Positions 43,563 through 53,147 of a stretch of DNA of 64,000 bases are shown here, piece by piece. The stretch is taken from positions 1 to 64,000 of the forward strand of contig JAJECK010000113.1 of NCBI GenBank assembly GCA_022822085.1. Direction: 5' to 3'. Source of the stretch: Candidatus Poribacteria bacterium. Its GTDB lineage: Bacteria > Poribacteria > WGA-4E > WGA-3G. A model generated the notes under the pieces. It did no database searches and had not been told where the DNA came from. It saw nothing but the letters and a program-made list of their open reading frames with translations. The stretch's first letter is position 1. Each line of letters begins with the position of its first letter. Made by a program: the position numbers and the translations under genes.

Positions 43563-45116
43563 ATGTCCAATACAGAATTGATAGGGAAGGTCATTTCAGA
43601 TGAGGAAACTCCATCATTTGAAACTGTGCGCATTATACTAAAGGCTGGGCAAGATGTCAAACCAGGGACGCTTGTTCGAATATCAGTATCAAGAGGTGGT
43701 AAAAATATTGACCTCATCGCTCGGGTTCGTAGTGCTCGTGAACATAATCCCAATGAAGGCCCAGAAGACATCAATGTTCGGGACACGATGGAGATACCAA
43801 GTAGTTATCCACTTGAAGAAGAGAGTACAATTATATACCGTCTTGCCGAAGCCGAATTGATTGAGGAAATTATTGATGGAAACATGCAATCGCCACAGAC
43901 GCTACCGCAGTCTGGTGTAGATGTGTTTATAGCCAACGAGGATGAGATTGTGGATACGCTCGGTTTGGTAAAAGATGAATCAATTGGACTGAGAATTGGA
44001 GAAACGGTAGCAGGGACAACAACTAAAATTATTCTAAAGCGGGAGGCTATTCAGCGACATCTCTTTCTCTGCGGAACGACGGGAAGTGGTAAAAGTTACG
44101 CAATGGGAGTCATTGCTGAAGAATTTGTCAAACGTAGATTGCCAGTTATCTTTATTGACACCCAAGACGAATATTCCAAGTTAGTTCCAAAACTTAAAGG
44201 TAAAGTTGTTGAACCAGGAAAAGATTTTGATATTCGTATTTCATCACTTACGGAATCGGAATTGATAGACTTATTGCCAGAAGCATTAAAAAGAAGTGCT
44301 CTACAGTCTGGTGTCGTTGGAAGAGCATTTGGGGAACTTCACACAGCTGCATCAAATCAAGGTAATATTCCTCAATTTACGTTAGATGATGTCCTTAGTG
44401 GAGTAGAGAGTGCCGCTACCTTACTAACATCCAGGCAGGGCGATGTGCCTAGCACAATTGACGCTGTCACGCGAAGATTAGAGACACTTCGTAATCTCAA
44501 TATATTTGGTGAGGGAATTAGTAAAGAAGATTGGTGTCAATTAATGTATCCTTGTCTAGCAATTAACTGTAAGCATTTGACAACAACGCAACTCCAATCT
44601 TTTGCAACAGGAATCTTGCGCGAACTTCAGACGTTGCGGCGTTATAAACTTATTCCACCCTATGTAGTAGTAATTGATGAAGCCCACCTATTTGTCCCTG
44701 AAGGAGAGGGCAGCCCTTGCAAACAGATTATCAGAGAAGGTGTTCGCATCGGTCGACATCACGGCATTGCGATAGTACTTATGACACAAAGTCCTGTTGA
44801 CATTGACAAGCGTGCAATTCGACAATGTAACACCCGACTTGTTTTTGCCTTGGAACCTGATCAGCTTGATGCCATTAAAGGTGTTAGATCGGATGCTTCT
44901 GATGAAATGTTGAACGCTTTACCGAAAATGCCGCGGGGAACATGTATTCTTTCTGGAACTTATGAAAATGTTAAACACGCAATTCCTGTTAAAATTCGAA
45001 AGCGAGATACAAAGGATTCAGAAGGAGGTGCTTCACCAGATATTTTTGCAGAAATGAAAGATATCTGGCTTGATGATAATGATGAATTGAAGCAAGGAGA
45101 AGCCAATGGCACATAA
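43563..45116 (+). CDS. herA: HerA-type DNA helicase/translocase 2
   Basis: The 517-residue protein shares HerA architecture but only distant similarity to HerA 1: a barrel-like N-terminal domain (about 1-120), Walker A CGTTGSGKSY (about 170), FIDTQDEYSKL, Walker B YVVVIDEAHLFVPEGEG (about 365), then HHGIAIVLMTQSPVDIDKR and CNTRLVFAL. Its stop lies 11 bases inside the start of the nuclease gene that follows, so the two are translationally coupled. Preceded by GGGGAG. It is the second helicase of the island. Confidence 0.88.
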   Translation: MSNTELIGKVISDEETPSFETVRIILKAGQDVKPGTLVRISVSRGGKNIDLIARVRSAREHNPNEGPEDINVRDTMEIPSSYPLEEESTIIYRLAEAELIEEIIDGNMQSPQTLPQSGVDVFIANEDEIVDTLGLVKDESIGLRIGETVAGTTTKIILKREAIQRHLFLCGTTGSGKSYAMGVIAEEFVKRRLPVIFIDTQDEYSKLVPKLKGKVVEPGKDFDIRISSLTESELIDLLPEALKRSALQSGVVGRAFGELHTAASNQGNIPQFTLDDVLSGVESAATLLTSRQGDVPSTIDAVTRRLETLRNLNIFGEGISKEDWCQLMYPCLAINCKHLTTTQLQSFATGILRELQTLRRYKLIPPYVVVIDEAHLFVPEGEGSPCKQIIREGVRIGRHHGIAIVLMTQSPVDIDKRAIRQCNTRLVFALEPDQLDAIKGVRSDASDEMLNALPKMPRGTCILSGTYENVKHAIPVKIRKRDTKDSEGGASPDIFAEMKDIWLDDNDELKQGEANGT

Positions 45117-46617
45117 TTACGATCCTGTTGCTACTACAATTTCGTACATGCTACGGTGTGTGGAAATTGAGAAGAATTGGGAGACAACGCTTCAGAAAAC
45201 ACGTGAAGTCTTACTGGAGATCGATCCACGACAGCTTTACTTAGACTTTTTCATCGATCTAAAAAGTCAGATTGAGCAAAACTCATCCGAATCTGAAATG
45301 TTAGCAAACTTGCTAAGATCGGTAGCTATACGCGGATTTGGAATGAGTATACCGAAACACATCAAATTTACTCAATCGGTTGAAACTAATGCCAACACAC
45401 ACTGGCAAGTATATATTGATGAAGATGCAGTGCGGGAACATCTTGACGCACATATCTTTGGAGACAATTTTCTTAATCAAATCACAGTCGACGATAACGC
45501 TTGGGGAGGGAACATTCCAGTTATAGGAGGGTCCGATGTGAGCCAGCATACGGATTGTTCTGTTCCGTTCCCTGGGCGTTTCTTTAAACGTCATGCCCCC
45601 TACGTCCTCAACAATGCGGCGGGAACATTACGAAAAATACAAGACGGCCGTGTGAAGTTTACTCCAATCTTTTATCCAAAAACAGACGAAGATTTAATAC
45701 GATGGATGTTGATTGATCCATCTTATCAAGAAGAACTCGAAGATGAAGATTATAGAAGATGCCTTGCTTCAGCGATGGATGTCGGTCACTATAGATTTGA
45801 TCTTGAATATCTATTAAAGGCAGACCCGCGCCCACCCAACATCATCTTCAAAGATGGTAGTTTGTTTCCGCAAGACGCCTATCTTTATAACTTCCAAAAT
45901 ATTCAAAATAAAAGAGGCGATTTCACTCGTGAAGCTATACGTTACCTACTTGATTGTTTACGTTGGGCAGATACAAGCAGCGTGATTTATTGCGGTGTGA
46001 CAAAGCAAGTGAAACTGAATGTTTATAGTGCAGTTGTTGATTGGTTTATCGCGAAGGAAATCGATTCTAATTGGGAATTCGGTAGCTATACATTCAGCGA
46101 TGGTCAAGCAATGAGTCTACTTTTAGCATCTCCTACGTTCGTAGCAGACAACCTGAAGCAAACTGTGACTACTTGCTTAATTCGTCGCTCGTTCACAACA
46201 AGAGCAAATTTAAACGAAGGGAACAAACTTGATAACCTTGAAGATTACTTTGATGCTGAACAAGAAAAGCACCAAGAAGTAAATATTGCCCCATACCGAG
46301 AGTTGTGTAAACTCGCTCACGTTTATATGTTCTTTATCGCGCATTCCCAAAATCCACAGCAGCAACTACCTCGCTATGAGGTTTTTTATACAGACAATTT
46401 CGGTGATCCGCAGGAAATAGTGCAGAAAATTCTGTTATCTTTAAAGACTTGCGGTTTTATGCTTGATCGCGACCACTCCTTTATGGCTGTCGAACCTATG
46501 AGATATTTAATACCTACCGTTACGCAGCAGGCACACCATCTCTCAAAGCAAGCAGGTAAGCATCTTGCTTCTGATATTGGACAAAAAATAACAGCACGTT
46601 TTAAAGAAATGGTTTAA
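45106..46617 (+). CDS. nurA: NurA-type nuclease 2
   Basis: The 503-residue protein overlaps HerA 2 by 11 bases. The NurA-like features are VIGGSDVSQHTD (about residue 145), IIFKDGSLFPQDAYL (about 245) with the DGS signature, a strand VIYCGVTKQVKLNVY (about 295) and a C-terminal FYTDNFGDPQEIVQKI region. It is larger than usual and differs strongly from NurA 1, so the two pairs are probably separately evolved and perhaps target different DNA. Its start is fixed by coupling: the ATG lies inside GCCAATGGCACA. Confidence 0.65.
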   Translation: MAHNYDPVATTISYMLRCVEIEKNWETTLQKTREVLLEIDPRQLYLDFFIDLKSQIEQNSSESEMLANLLRSVAIRGFGMSIPKHIKFTQSVETNANTHWQVYIDEDAVREHLDAHIFGDNFLNQITVDDNAWGGNIPVIGGSDVSQHTDCSVPFPGRFFKRHAPYVLNNAAGTLRKIQDGRVKFTPIFYPKTDEDLIRWMLIDPSYQEELEDEDYRRCLASAMDVGHYRFDLEYLLKADPRPPNIIFKDGSLFPQDAYLYNFQNIQNKRGDFTREAIRYLLDCLRWADTSSVIYCGVTKQVKLNVYSAVVDWFIAKEIDSNWEFGSYTFSDGQAMSLLLASPTFVADNLKQTVTTCLIRRSFTTRANLNEGNKLDNLEDYFDAEQEKHQEVNIAPYRELCKLAHVYMFFIAHSQNPQQQLPRYEVFYTDNFGDPQEIVQKILLSLKTCGFMLDRDHSFMAVEPMRYLIPTVTQQAHHLSKQAGKHLASDIGQKITARFKEMV

Positions 46618-46627
46618 AGGAGTTAGC

Positions 46628-47665
46628 ATGGAAATTGTTGTTGGACTGAATCTAACCAGTATCAAACCACGAGTTTGGGATGCATCAGACTTTACTTACC
46701 ATTTGCCTAAAGTAAATGCTGTAATGGTATCTTATGCACAGTTTCATGAAAGTCCAACCCGTCGCGAGCGAGCAATGACGAAGGGGTTGCATGAAAGTCT
46801 TGATATACCAAAACGTGTGAAAATTTACTTAGATAATGGTGCATTCAGATTTTCACGTGCTGGTGGTGAGGTGCCGCGGGATACCTATAAAGAATTCGTG
46901 AAAGAGGCAAAACCCGACTGGCATGTAATTCCACAAGACTACATCCCTACTCCGCACATGAGTGATGAAGAGCAGATTGAGTGTCTACAACAGACAATGG
47001 ATGTAAATAAACAGTTTAATTACGATGGATTTGTGCCGATCTTACATGTAAGCCGCTACTTAGATAATTACATTCAACTGTTTAATGCAGATGAAAAACT
47101 ACAGAATAAGACAAGTATTGCTATAGGTGGAATCGTTCCTAACCTTCTACGTGCCCCTAAAGCAATGTCTGGTCAGAAAATCCTTGAAAAAGTCTATAAA
47201 ATTCGGGAAACATTTGTAGACAAGAAATTGCACCTTTTTGGAGTTGGTGGTACATCCACATTACATGTCGCTGCATTGTTAGGAATGGATTCAGTGGATT
47301 CAGTTGGTTGGCGAACCCGTGCTGCACGGGGACTAATTCAGATGCCAGGAATTGGTGATCGCTCTATAGCTGATCTCGGTAATTGGAAGGTCCGTGAACC
47401 AAATACACAGGAGATGAAATTATTGGAAAAATGTCAATGTCCCGCTTGTAAGAAAAATGGAATTGACGGTCTTAGAAAAAACCGCACCGTTGGTTTTTGC
47501 AATCGAGCAACACACAACCTATGGACCTTGTTAGAGGAAAATAGATTGATCCAAGAACATTTAGATGCGGATACCTATGTAGATTGGTATAAAGACCATT
47601 TATATAATACCATCTATCGACCACTCATTGATCAACTCGTAAAAAAGCACCTTGAGCACAAGTGA
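46628..47665 (+). CDS. TGT/DpdA-like base-exchange enzyme (tRNA- or DNA-guanine transglycosylase fold)
   Basis: The 345-residue TIM-barrel protein has a strand-loop VKIYLDNGAFRFSRAGG (about residue 58) corresponding to the DSGGF site of tRNA-guanine transglycosylases, a GGIVPNLLR block, HLFGVGGTSTLHVAALLG, and GMDSVDSVGWRTRAARG (about 220), where TGT carries its Asp nucleophile. Near the C-terminus is C-x-C-x2-C-x21-H, the zinc site of this family. The DS-x-DS-x-x-WR form is closer to DpdA, which exchanges guanine for preQ0 in DNA, than to bacterial Tgt; this is by memory. AAGGAG precedes the start. Context with HerA/NurA favours DNA as substrate. Confidence 0.7.
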   Translation: MEIVVGLNLTSIKPRVWDASDFTYHLPKVNAVMVSYAQFHESPTRRERAMTKGLHESLDIPKRVKIYLDNGAFRFSRAGGEVPRDTYKEFVKEAKPDWHVIPQDYIPTPHMSDEEQIECLQQTMDVNKQFNYDGFVPILHVSRYLDNYIQLFNADEKLQNKTSIAIGGIVPNLLRAPKAMSGQKILEKVYKIRETFVDKKLHLFGVGGTSTLHVAALLGMDSVDSVGWRTRAARGLIQMPGIGDRSIADLGNWKVREPNTQEMKLLEKCQCPACKKNGIDGLRKNRTVGFCNRATHNLWTLLEENRLIQEHLDADTYVDWYKDHLYNTIYRPLIDQLVKKHLEHK

Positions 47666-47683
47666 CAGAATGGAATAAAGAAT

Positions 47684-49063
47684 ATGAACCTACCACCCCC
47701 CCTTACTCCCCCTAATTCACAACTTGTTATCGGTGAATCTGAACCGATGCAAATAGTTTGGCACCAAGTTACACAAGTCGCGCCGACAAATGCGACTGTA
47801 CTTATTACAGGGGAAACGGGGGTTGGAAAAGAGGTAGTCGCACAGATTATACACGACAATAGTAACCGCAAAGACCGCCTCTTCAAAGCAGTGAATTGTG
47901 GGGTGTTTTATCAAGACCTGCTTCAGAGTGAACTCTTTGGACATGAAAAAGGAGCGTTTACGGGTGCTACAAGTCAACGGCGTGGTGTGTTTGAACTTGC
48001 TGATGGTGGCACGCTGCTACTTGATGAGATCGGTGAAATGTCTCCCGAAGTACAGGTAAAATTTTTGCGTGTGTTAGAAACACAAGAATTCACACGACTC
48101 GGTGGAGAGAGAAACGTCCAAGTGGATGTCCGTATTATCGCTGCAACAAATGTCAACCTTGAACAATCAGTCCAGGATAAAAAGTTTAGACAAGATCTTT
48201 TTTACAGGCTTAACCTTTTCCATATTCAGATTCCACCGCTTCGTGACAGGCGCGAAGACATCCCACTTTTTGTATATGCTTTCATCTCGGAATTAAGTAA
48301 AAAACACAATAAAGACGTAACCGGTATAACATCTGAGGCACTTGATCATCTCAAAAATGTTGACTGGCCAGGTAATATCCGACAGCTCAAAAATGCTGTT
48401 GAGACAGCTATCATTGTAGCAACATCTGAGGAACTTGAAAAGAAAGACTTCCCATTAGATCCAGATTTTGGCCGGACCAAGTTGCCCGTTCAAATCGTCG
48501 ATCAACCAGGTACTTCCATTCAACGTGTTCTCCAAAACGGGGACACTATTTCATCAGAAAATGTAGCCCTTTACAAAACAATCTTAGCACTGATTGCTTT
48601 AGTATCTCGCCTGCTTAAATCAAACTCTACCTCTAACAATCAAGATAGACCTCCAATTCCCGACGATGACAATGAGTGGACACATATTGCTGATGCTGAC
48701 GATGCAGCCGATATTTTTAGGAAAGTAGTAGAGGAGTTTTCAGCGAATCTGAATATAGAAGGGATTGAAAATCTGACTAAGGACGAGGTTACTTCAATTG
48801 TTACATCAGTAGAACAGCAGGATGGTTCACCTAAGCCAGTAGAGTATTTGCCTGCCCTTGACGACGACCAAATGATCGGTAAGGTTGGGATGACGATGGC
48901 GGAAATTGAAAAAGTGGCAATCTATAAGACGCTCAGAGAAACAGGCGAGAATAAATCAAAGGCAGCGAAAATCCTGGGTATCGGTGTACGCACGTTATAC
49001 CGTAAACTTGATGAATATGAAAAAGGAATCGACGAGAATCAGGACACATTGAATCAGGAATAG
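47684..49063 (+). CDS. Sigma54-dependent transcriptional activator (AAA+ and Fis-type HTH, no sensor domain)
   Basis: The 459-residue protein consists of an AAA+ domain (about 14-250) with Walker A GETGVGKE, the sigma54-contact loop GAFTGA, a Walker B LLLDEIGE, a DLFYRLN block and [10 protein letters not shown], then a long acidic, low-complexity linker (about 270-400) and a Fis-type HTH ([20 protein letters not shown]). There is no N-terminal receiver or GAF sensor. It starts 18 bases after the TGT-like gene and is the last member of the island, so it may control that operon or be controlled with it. No -24/-12 promoter is obvious in the 4-base gap before protein A. Confidence 0.88.
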   Translation: MNLPPPLTPPNSQLVIGESEPMQIVWHQVTQVAPTNATVLITGETGVGKEVVAQIIHDNSNRKDRLFKAVNCGVFYQDLLQSELFGHEKGAFTGATSQRRGVFELADGGTLLLDEIGEMSPEVQVKFLRVLETQEFTRLGGERNVQVDVRIIAATNVNLEQSVQDKKFRQDLFYRLNLFHIQIPPLRDRREDIPLFVYAFISELSKKHNKDVTGITSEALDHLKNVDWPGNIRQLKNAVETAIIVATSEELEKKDFPLDPDFGRTKLPVQIVDQPGTSIQRVLQNGDTISSENVALYKTILALIALVSRLLKSNSTSNNQDRPPIPDDDNEWTHIADADDAADIFRKVVEEFSANLNIEGIENLTKDEVTSIVTSVEQQDGSPKPVEYLPALDDDQMIGKVGMTMAEIEKVAIYKTLRETGENKSKAAKILGIGVRTLYRKLDEYEKGIDENQDTLNQE

Positions 49064-49119
49064 AAGGGTTAAGAAACTTGCCACAAAGATAGATAACACA
49101 GTTTTGGGAGTTTGAAATC

Positions 49120-50010
49120 TTAACGGGTAGGTTTCGTAAGTAATGTCTCATCCACTTTATTATCTGCTTCGTTTTGCCGATCCTCTTGAGATTCACGCTG
49201 GATAAGTGGAATTTGGGGAGTGCCAGCTTCAATTGACTTAATTTCGCTAAGCATCCATCGATGGTTATAACGTTCATAGGCTTTTTTTAGCATAGGAACT
49301 GCTTTATCGTACTCGCCTATCCTTTGATATGCCCAAGCTAATTCATAGAGTCCCTCAGACGGATCAAGCCTATTTGCCATTTGTAGGAGTTCGATCGCTT
49401 CTTCTGGCGAGTCTTTCTTAAGCTTAGAGCCTAAACCTACCAACGCGGGAACGAAATTCGGATCCATTTCCAAGAGTCTACGATATCCCGCTTCTCTTTT
49501 GTCATCCTCGTTTCGATCTCGAAGTCGTGTCCAAATAAACAGTGTTTCAAAATCGTCTGGATTTTCCGCGAGTGCTTTCTCCGCATATTCACGGGCGTAA
49601 CCATTATATCCACCCAAAGCTTTTAAATACTTCGCAGCACTTAAGTTATCCAATCCCTCAACAAGAATATCAATTTCTTCTTGAGGTGGTCCATCCTTCG
49701 CCCAAGAAGGATCTCTGTCCCAACTATTCCCATCATATAGTGCACTGATTCGTTTTCTTTTTTCTTCTGAAATTTCTGGTATAGGTAGATTTCCTATGGA
49801 ATTACGGTGTGAAAATGTTTTTGGAATCTCCAGAGTTCCGTTCCTATGATTGGTCGTTTTTACCTTAGCAGAAGTAGTATCAAGAGAGATAAACTCCGAT
49901 TTCTTTGAAAGCAAGGCATTTGATAGGACTTTATATCCTGCTATAGCAAGAAGTCCACAAATAATGATTATGACAATACTTAGGTTATTGCGAAGAAATT
50001 GGTACAACAT
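49120..50010 (-). CDS. Membrane-anchored TPR protein
   Basis: The 296-residue protein has an N-terminal membrane helix (NLSIVIIIICGLLAIAGY, about 9-27) with the rest outside or in the periplasm. TPR units run from about residue 120 to 260 (FETLFIWTRLRDRNED, FVPALVGLGSKLKKD, LYELAWAYQRIGEYDKAV). The C-terminus is charged. No specific partner is known. It is convergent with the sigma54 regulator. Confidence 0.7.
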   Translation of the reverse strand: MLYQFLRNNLSIVIIIICGLLAIAGYKVLSNALLSKKSEFISLDTTSAKVKTTNHRNGTLEIPKTFSHRNSIGNLPIPEISEEKRKRISALYDGNSWDRDPSWAKDGPPQEEIDILVEGLDNLSAAKYLKALGGYNGYAREYAEKALAENPDDFETLFIWTRLRDRNEDDKREAGYRRLLEMDPNFVPALVGLGSKLKKDSPEEAIELLQMANRLDPSEGLYELAWAYQRIGEYDKAVPMLKKAYERYNHRWMLSEIKSIEAGTPQIPLIQRESQEDRQNEADNKVDETLLTKPTR

Positions 50011-50077
50011 TATGAATCCCTTTTATAACTATAGCAAGCGTATGCTTAGGTAAGATACAATGCTCCTTAATTTTGTT

Positions 50078-50663
50078 TCACAGAAACAAATCCCGCACCC
50101 GACATTGAAACCCTTCAATGACATCGCCACCATCAAGGATGTCATCTCCATGCAGAACGGTAATATCTTCAGGAGACTTGTATACTTTCACAGTTTCTCT
50201 GCAAGGGTTTACAACCCACACCATTGCACATCCCGCATTTAACCATTCATCCACCTTTTCTGCCACCTCAGTATAAGTATCACTTGGAGAGATAACTTCA
50301 ACTGCCAGGTCAGGCGCACCTTCCCAAAATCCTTTTGGAATACCTTTTTCTTCAATGGCAGATTGTTTCACAAAAGCCGCATCAGGCGCGCGAACGGTAT
50401 CTGGATTTTGGGAAATTTTAAATCCTGTTTCTGCCCCACATACATAGCCTAATTTATGTTTTTTTACGTGCACATTTAGCAGACTTCCAATTTCAGCTGT
50501 TCGGATTCCATGCTCAAAACCAGTTAGCGGCCTCCTCTTAATTACTCCTTTTACTAATTCGGACCGATATCCATCATCAGTCTGCTTCCATAGGTCTTCA
50601 GCGGTCAGCAGAGTAGGTTGTGCATTTAGTGATTCAGGTTTGGTTATGTGTTGTTTTCTTCAT
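50078..50663 (-). pseudogene. Uma2-family (PD-(D/E)XK) endonuclease gene with a one-base frameshift at its start
   Basis: A frame from 50653 to 50078 encodes a full Uma2 (DUF820) protein: LTAEDLWKQTDDGYRSELVK near the start, then AEIGSLLNVHVKKHKLG, VRAPDAAFV, DLAVEVISPSD with the catalytic D and E, and AEKVDEWLNAGCAMVWVV. No normal start codon lies in that frame before the conserved part. The ATG at 50663-50661 is in another frame; deleting one A from the run complementary to TTTT (50654-50657) would join it precisely, giving 194 residues, the usual length. So there is a +1 A insertion, or slippage is used. An ATG further in (50473) gives only 131 residues. Confidence 0.75.
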
Positions 50664-50913
50664 TTGTCTGTTTTATATAGTCAGGTGTAAGTTGAACAAT
50701 TTCAAGAACTTTTTCCATACGGACAGTAGTTGGATCGTAGCCATAGTTTATCTGCCGCATAATTTCAAGTGCTTGCTTACGTTCCTGTGGTGTTTTTGAT
50801 AGCCAATATCCCTTGTCGTTTGTTTTTTCAGATAGCGTTGTGACAGAAAACGCTGTCTTGTCCATTTTTATATGACTTAGGAATGAGCGGGAATTCGTAT
50901 CTTTTTTATCCAT
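50644..50913 (-). CDS. Small hypothetical protein upstream of the Uma2 gene
   Basis: The 89-residue soluble protein has the pattern KMDKTAFSVTTLSEKTNDKG, YWLSKTPQERKQALEIMRQI, then NYGYDPTTVRMEKVLEIVQL. Small proteins of this type are, as I remember them, often found next to nucleotidyltransferases or nucleases in Poribacteria and cyanobacteria, and may be antitoxin-like; this is a weak inference. Its stop overlaps the probable Uma2 ATG. The start is uncertain: the second ATG (MDKTAFSV) is equally plausible. Confidence 0.5.
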   Translation of the reverse strand: MDKKDTNSRSFLSHIKMDKTAFSVTTLSEKTNDKGYWLSKTPQERKQALEIMRQINYGYDPTTVRMEKVLEIVQLTPDYIKQTNEENNT

Positions 50914-50963
50914 TGAACAAACTTAACCTATTTATCTATAACAATAAGACAGGACATTGACAC

Positions 50964-51977
50964 TTAATCTACTTCTTGTGGTTCAACTTTTTCTAATAAC
51001 TGTGAAATAATGTCAAGGCTGGTAATTCCATCTGCTTCAGCATTGAAATTGGTCAAGATTCTATGTCGTAAGACAGGTTTTGCGACTGCTTTGATGTCAT
51101 CGTAACTGACATGATAGCGACCGTGCATAATAGCGCGTGCCTTTGCACCTAACACAAGATATTGCGATGCTCGCGGTCCGGCACCCCAATTGACCCAATC
51201 CTTGATAAAATCAGGGGCATCCGGATGTGACGGTCGTGTATTTAGACTGAGTTCAACAGCGTAATCTACCATCGCGTCAGCAATGGGGACTTTCCGCACA
51301 ATCTGTTGCAATTTGAGCACTTCTTCACCTGAGATTACCGCTCCTATATCCGGTTCATAAGCTGAGGTAGTTGTTAAAACAATCTCTTTTTCCTCAGATT
51401 TCTCTGGATAATCAATATAAATATTGAACATAAAACGGTCAAGTTGTGCTTCAGGTAGTGGATATGTACCTTCCTGTTCAATTGGATTTTGTGTGGCTAG
51501 GACAAAGAAAGGCAGTTCTAATGCATAAGTATTTCCCCCGGCAGTTACTTTATACTCTTGCATGGCTTGTAAGAGTGCCGCTTGTGTTTTGGGTGGTGTT
51601 CGGTTGATCTCATCTGCCAGAACAACATTGGCAAAAACAGGTCCCTTAATAAAGCGGAATGCCCGTTTTCCTGTATTTACTTCTTCCTCTATTATATCCG
51701 TGCCAATGATATCAGATGGCATGAGGTCGGGCGTGAATTGTATGCGATTGAACGGGAGTTCAAGTATTTTTGCAAATGTGCTGATAAGCAGTGTTTTCGC
51801 TAAACCCGGAACACCTACGAGGAGGCAATGCCCTTGTGAAAAGAGGGCAATAAGAAGTTGATCAATAACATCACTTTGTCCGATAATTCTTTTTTTTAGT
51901 TCAGTCAATATGTTTTCACGAGCAGATTTAAGGAACTCGGCCGCTTCTAAATCTGTTTCAATTGGAGTAGTTTCCAT
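50964..51977 (-). CDS. MoxR-family AAA+ ATPase
   Basis: I start at the ATG preceded by GGAAGGAAA, giving 337 residues. The sequence has RIIGQSDVIDQLLIALF, Walker A GVPGLAKTLL, TPDLMPSDIIGTDI, Walker B VLADEINRTPPKTQAALLQA and sensor 1 LATQNPIEQEGTYPLPEAQLD: the MoxR hallmarks. MoxR ATPases act as chaperones for metal insertion or assembly of protein complexes, usually with VWA-domain proteins and DUF58 proteins. None of these is adjacent here; a GHMP kinase gene is next on the same strand, 118 bases upstream. Confidence 0.9.
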   Translation of the reverse strand: METTPIETDLEAAEFLKSARENILTELKKRIIGQSDVIDQLLIALFSQGHCLLVGVPGLAKTLLISTFAKILELPFNRIQFTPDLMPSDIIGTDIIEEEVNTGKRAFRFIKGPVFANVVLADEINRTPPKTQAALLQAMQEYKVTAGGNTYALELPFFVLATQNPIEQEGTYPLPEAQLDRFMFNIYIDYPEKSEEKEIVLTTTSAYEPDIGAVISGEEVLKLQQIVRKVPIADAMVDYAVELSLNTRPSHPDAPDFIKDWVNWGAGPRASQYLVLGAKARAIMHGRYHVSYDDIKAVAKPVLRHRILTNFNAEADGITSLDIISQLLEKVEPQEVD

Positions 51978-52094
51978 TAATTTTCCTTCCATAATATACA
52001 GAATAATTCCGGTTGATGACAATGTTTGTAATTGATAACGGTAGATGTTGTGCCGAATAATGTGTGGAATGCTAAGTTTGTAAAACTGGTTGGT

Positions 52095-53147
52095 TTAGTC
52101 TTCTCTCCACATTTGAAGACCTTCAACATCAAAGTTGAAATCAATAATTTGTGTGCCTGCTTCTTCAAGTTTCTGTCGAACGGTATGTTCGCGTGTCGGT
52201 TGGCAGTAGAACAGCAGACAACCGCCACCGCCTGCCCCACATGCTTTTCCACCAATCGCACCGTGCTCTTTTGCAATATTAAAGAGTTTATCAATCTGTT
52301 CGTTTGTTACAGATGAATGAAGTTTTTTCTGATTTGTCCAATTTTCTGTTAATAGTTCACCAAAATCTGTCAAACGTCCTCGAATTAATGCGGTTTTTGT
52401 GGATTCTGCAACTGATTTAAGGTTTTCTAATGCTTTTCTTACCCCAGCTTCACTACTTTTATAAGCTTGCGTGACATTCTGATGTATATTCCCAGAGAGT
52501 CGGGATTGCCCGGTATAACATAGCACAAGGTTTTTTTCAAGTTCATACCGAATGTGTGCAGGTAGCTTTAAAGGGGATGTTTTTACTTCTTCACCTTTAA
52601 ATTCCATAAAACTAATTCCGCCGATAGCACTCGCGTAATGGTCCTGTTTGCCGCCAAGAATGCCAAGTTCATGACGTTCAATGCTGCTGGCAAGTTCAGC
52701 GTACTGATATGGAAGATACGTTACATCCTTAATTGCACCGAGAACGCCAATTAATGCTACGCCCATTGCTGCTGATGTTCCAAGACCACTTCCCGGTGGG
52801 GCGTTTGATTGCGTAATCAGATCAAAACTACCAATTTGGATTGACATTTGACGTACAGCTGCTTTAACAAGATCAATATTACCGTCATATTCAAGTTGAC
52901 GGACATCTTCAGCTTCAACGAAAGTGTCAAAATCTGCGGAATAGATCCTGATCTTCTTATCCAGAACGCGTTGTGGTTCAACGGAGTCGGGGAAAGTTGT
53001 TTGGCTATCAATTATAAGCGTTGCATAAGCGTATCTATTGATCGCTCCGTTGACAACAAGTCCTTTGGTTTCCTTTGTGAAAAGGGCGACATCACTCCAC
53101 CCCCCCGCAAAATCAATACGAACAGGTGCTCTTGATCTGAGTAACAT
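52095..53147 (-). CDS. GHMP-family sugar kinase (HddA-like heptose-phosphate kinase)
   Basis: The 350-residue protein begins RSRAPVRIDFAGGWSDVALF, has the GHMP ATP loop PPGSGLGTSAAM (about residue 105) and near the C-terminus GGKACGAGGGGCLLFY. The order and the FAGGWSD start resemble D-glycero-D-manno-heptose 7-phosphate kinase and L-fucose kinase, which act in synthesis of nucleotide-activated sugars for surface polysaccharide. No other heptose gene lies nearby, so the substrate is uncertain. The start has AGGAG at good spacing. Confidence 0.83.
   Translation of the reverse strand: MLLRSRAPVRIDFAGGWSDVALFTKETKGLVVNGAINRYAYATLIIDSQTTFPDSVEPQRVLDKKIRIYSADFDTFVEAEDVRQLEYDGNIDLVKAAVRQMSIQIGSFDLITQSNAPPGSGLGTSAAMGVALIGVLGAIKDVTYLPYQYAELASSIERHELGILGGKQDHYASAIGGISFMEFKGEEVKTSPLKLPAHIRYELEKNLVLCYTGQSRLSGNIHQNVTQAYKSSEAGVRKALENLKSVAESTKTALIRGRLTDFGELLTENWTNQKKLHSSVTNEQIDKLFNIAKEHGAIGGKACGAGGGGCLLFYCQPTREHTVRQKLEEAGTQIIDFNFDVEGLQMWRED

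Noticed and set aside
47684-49063. Regulator of a nitrogen pathway
   Set aside because: No nitrogen-metabolism genes are near, and the protein lacks an NtrC receiver; position favours a link with the island.
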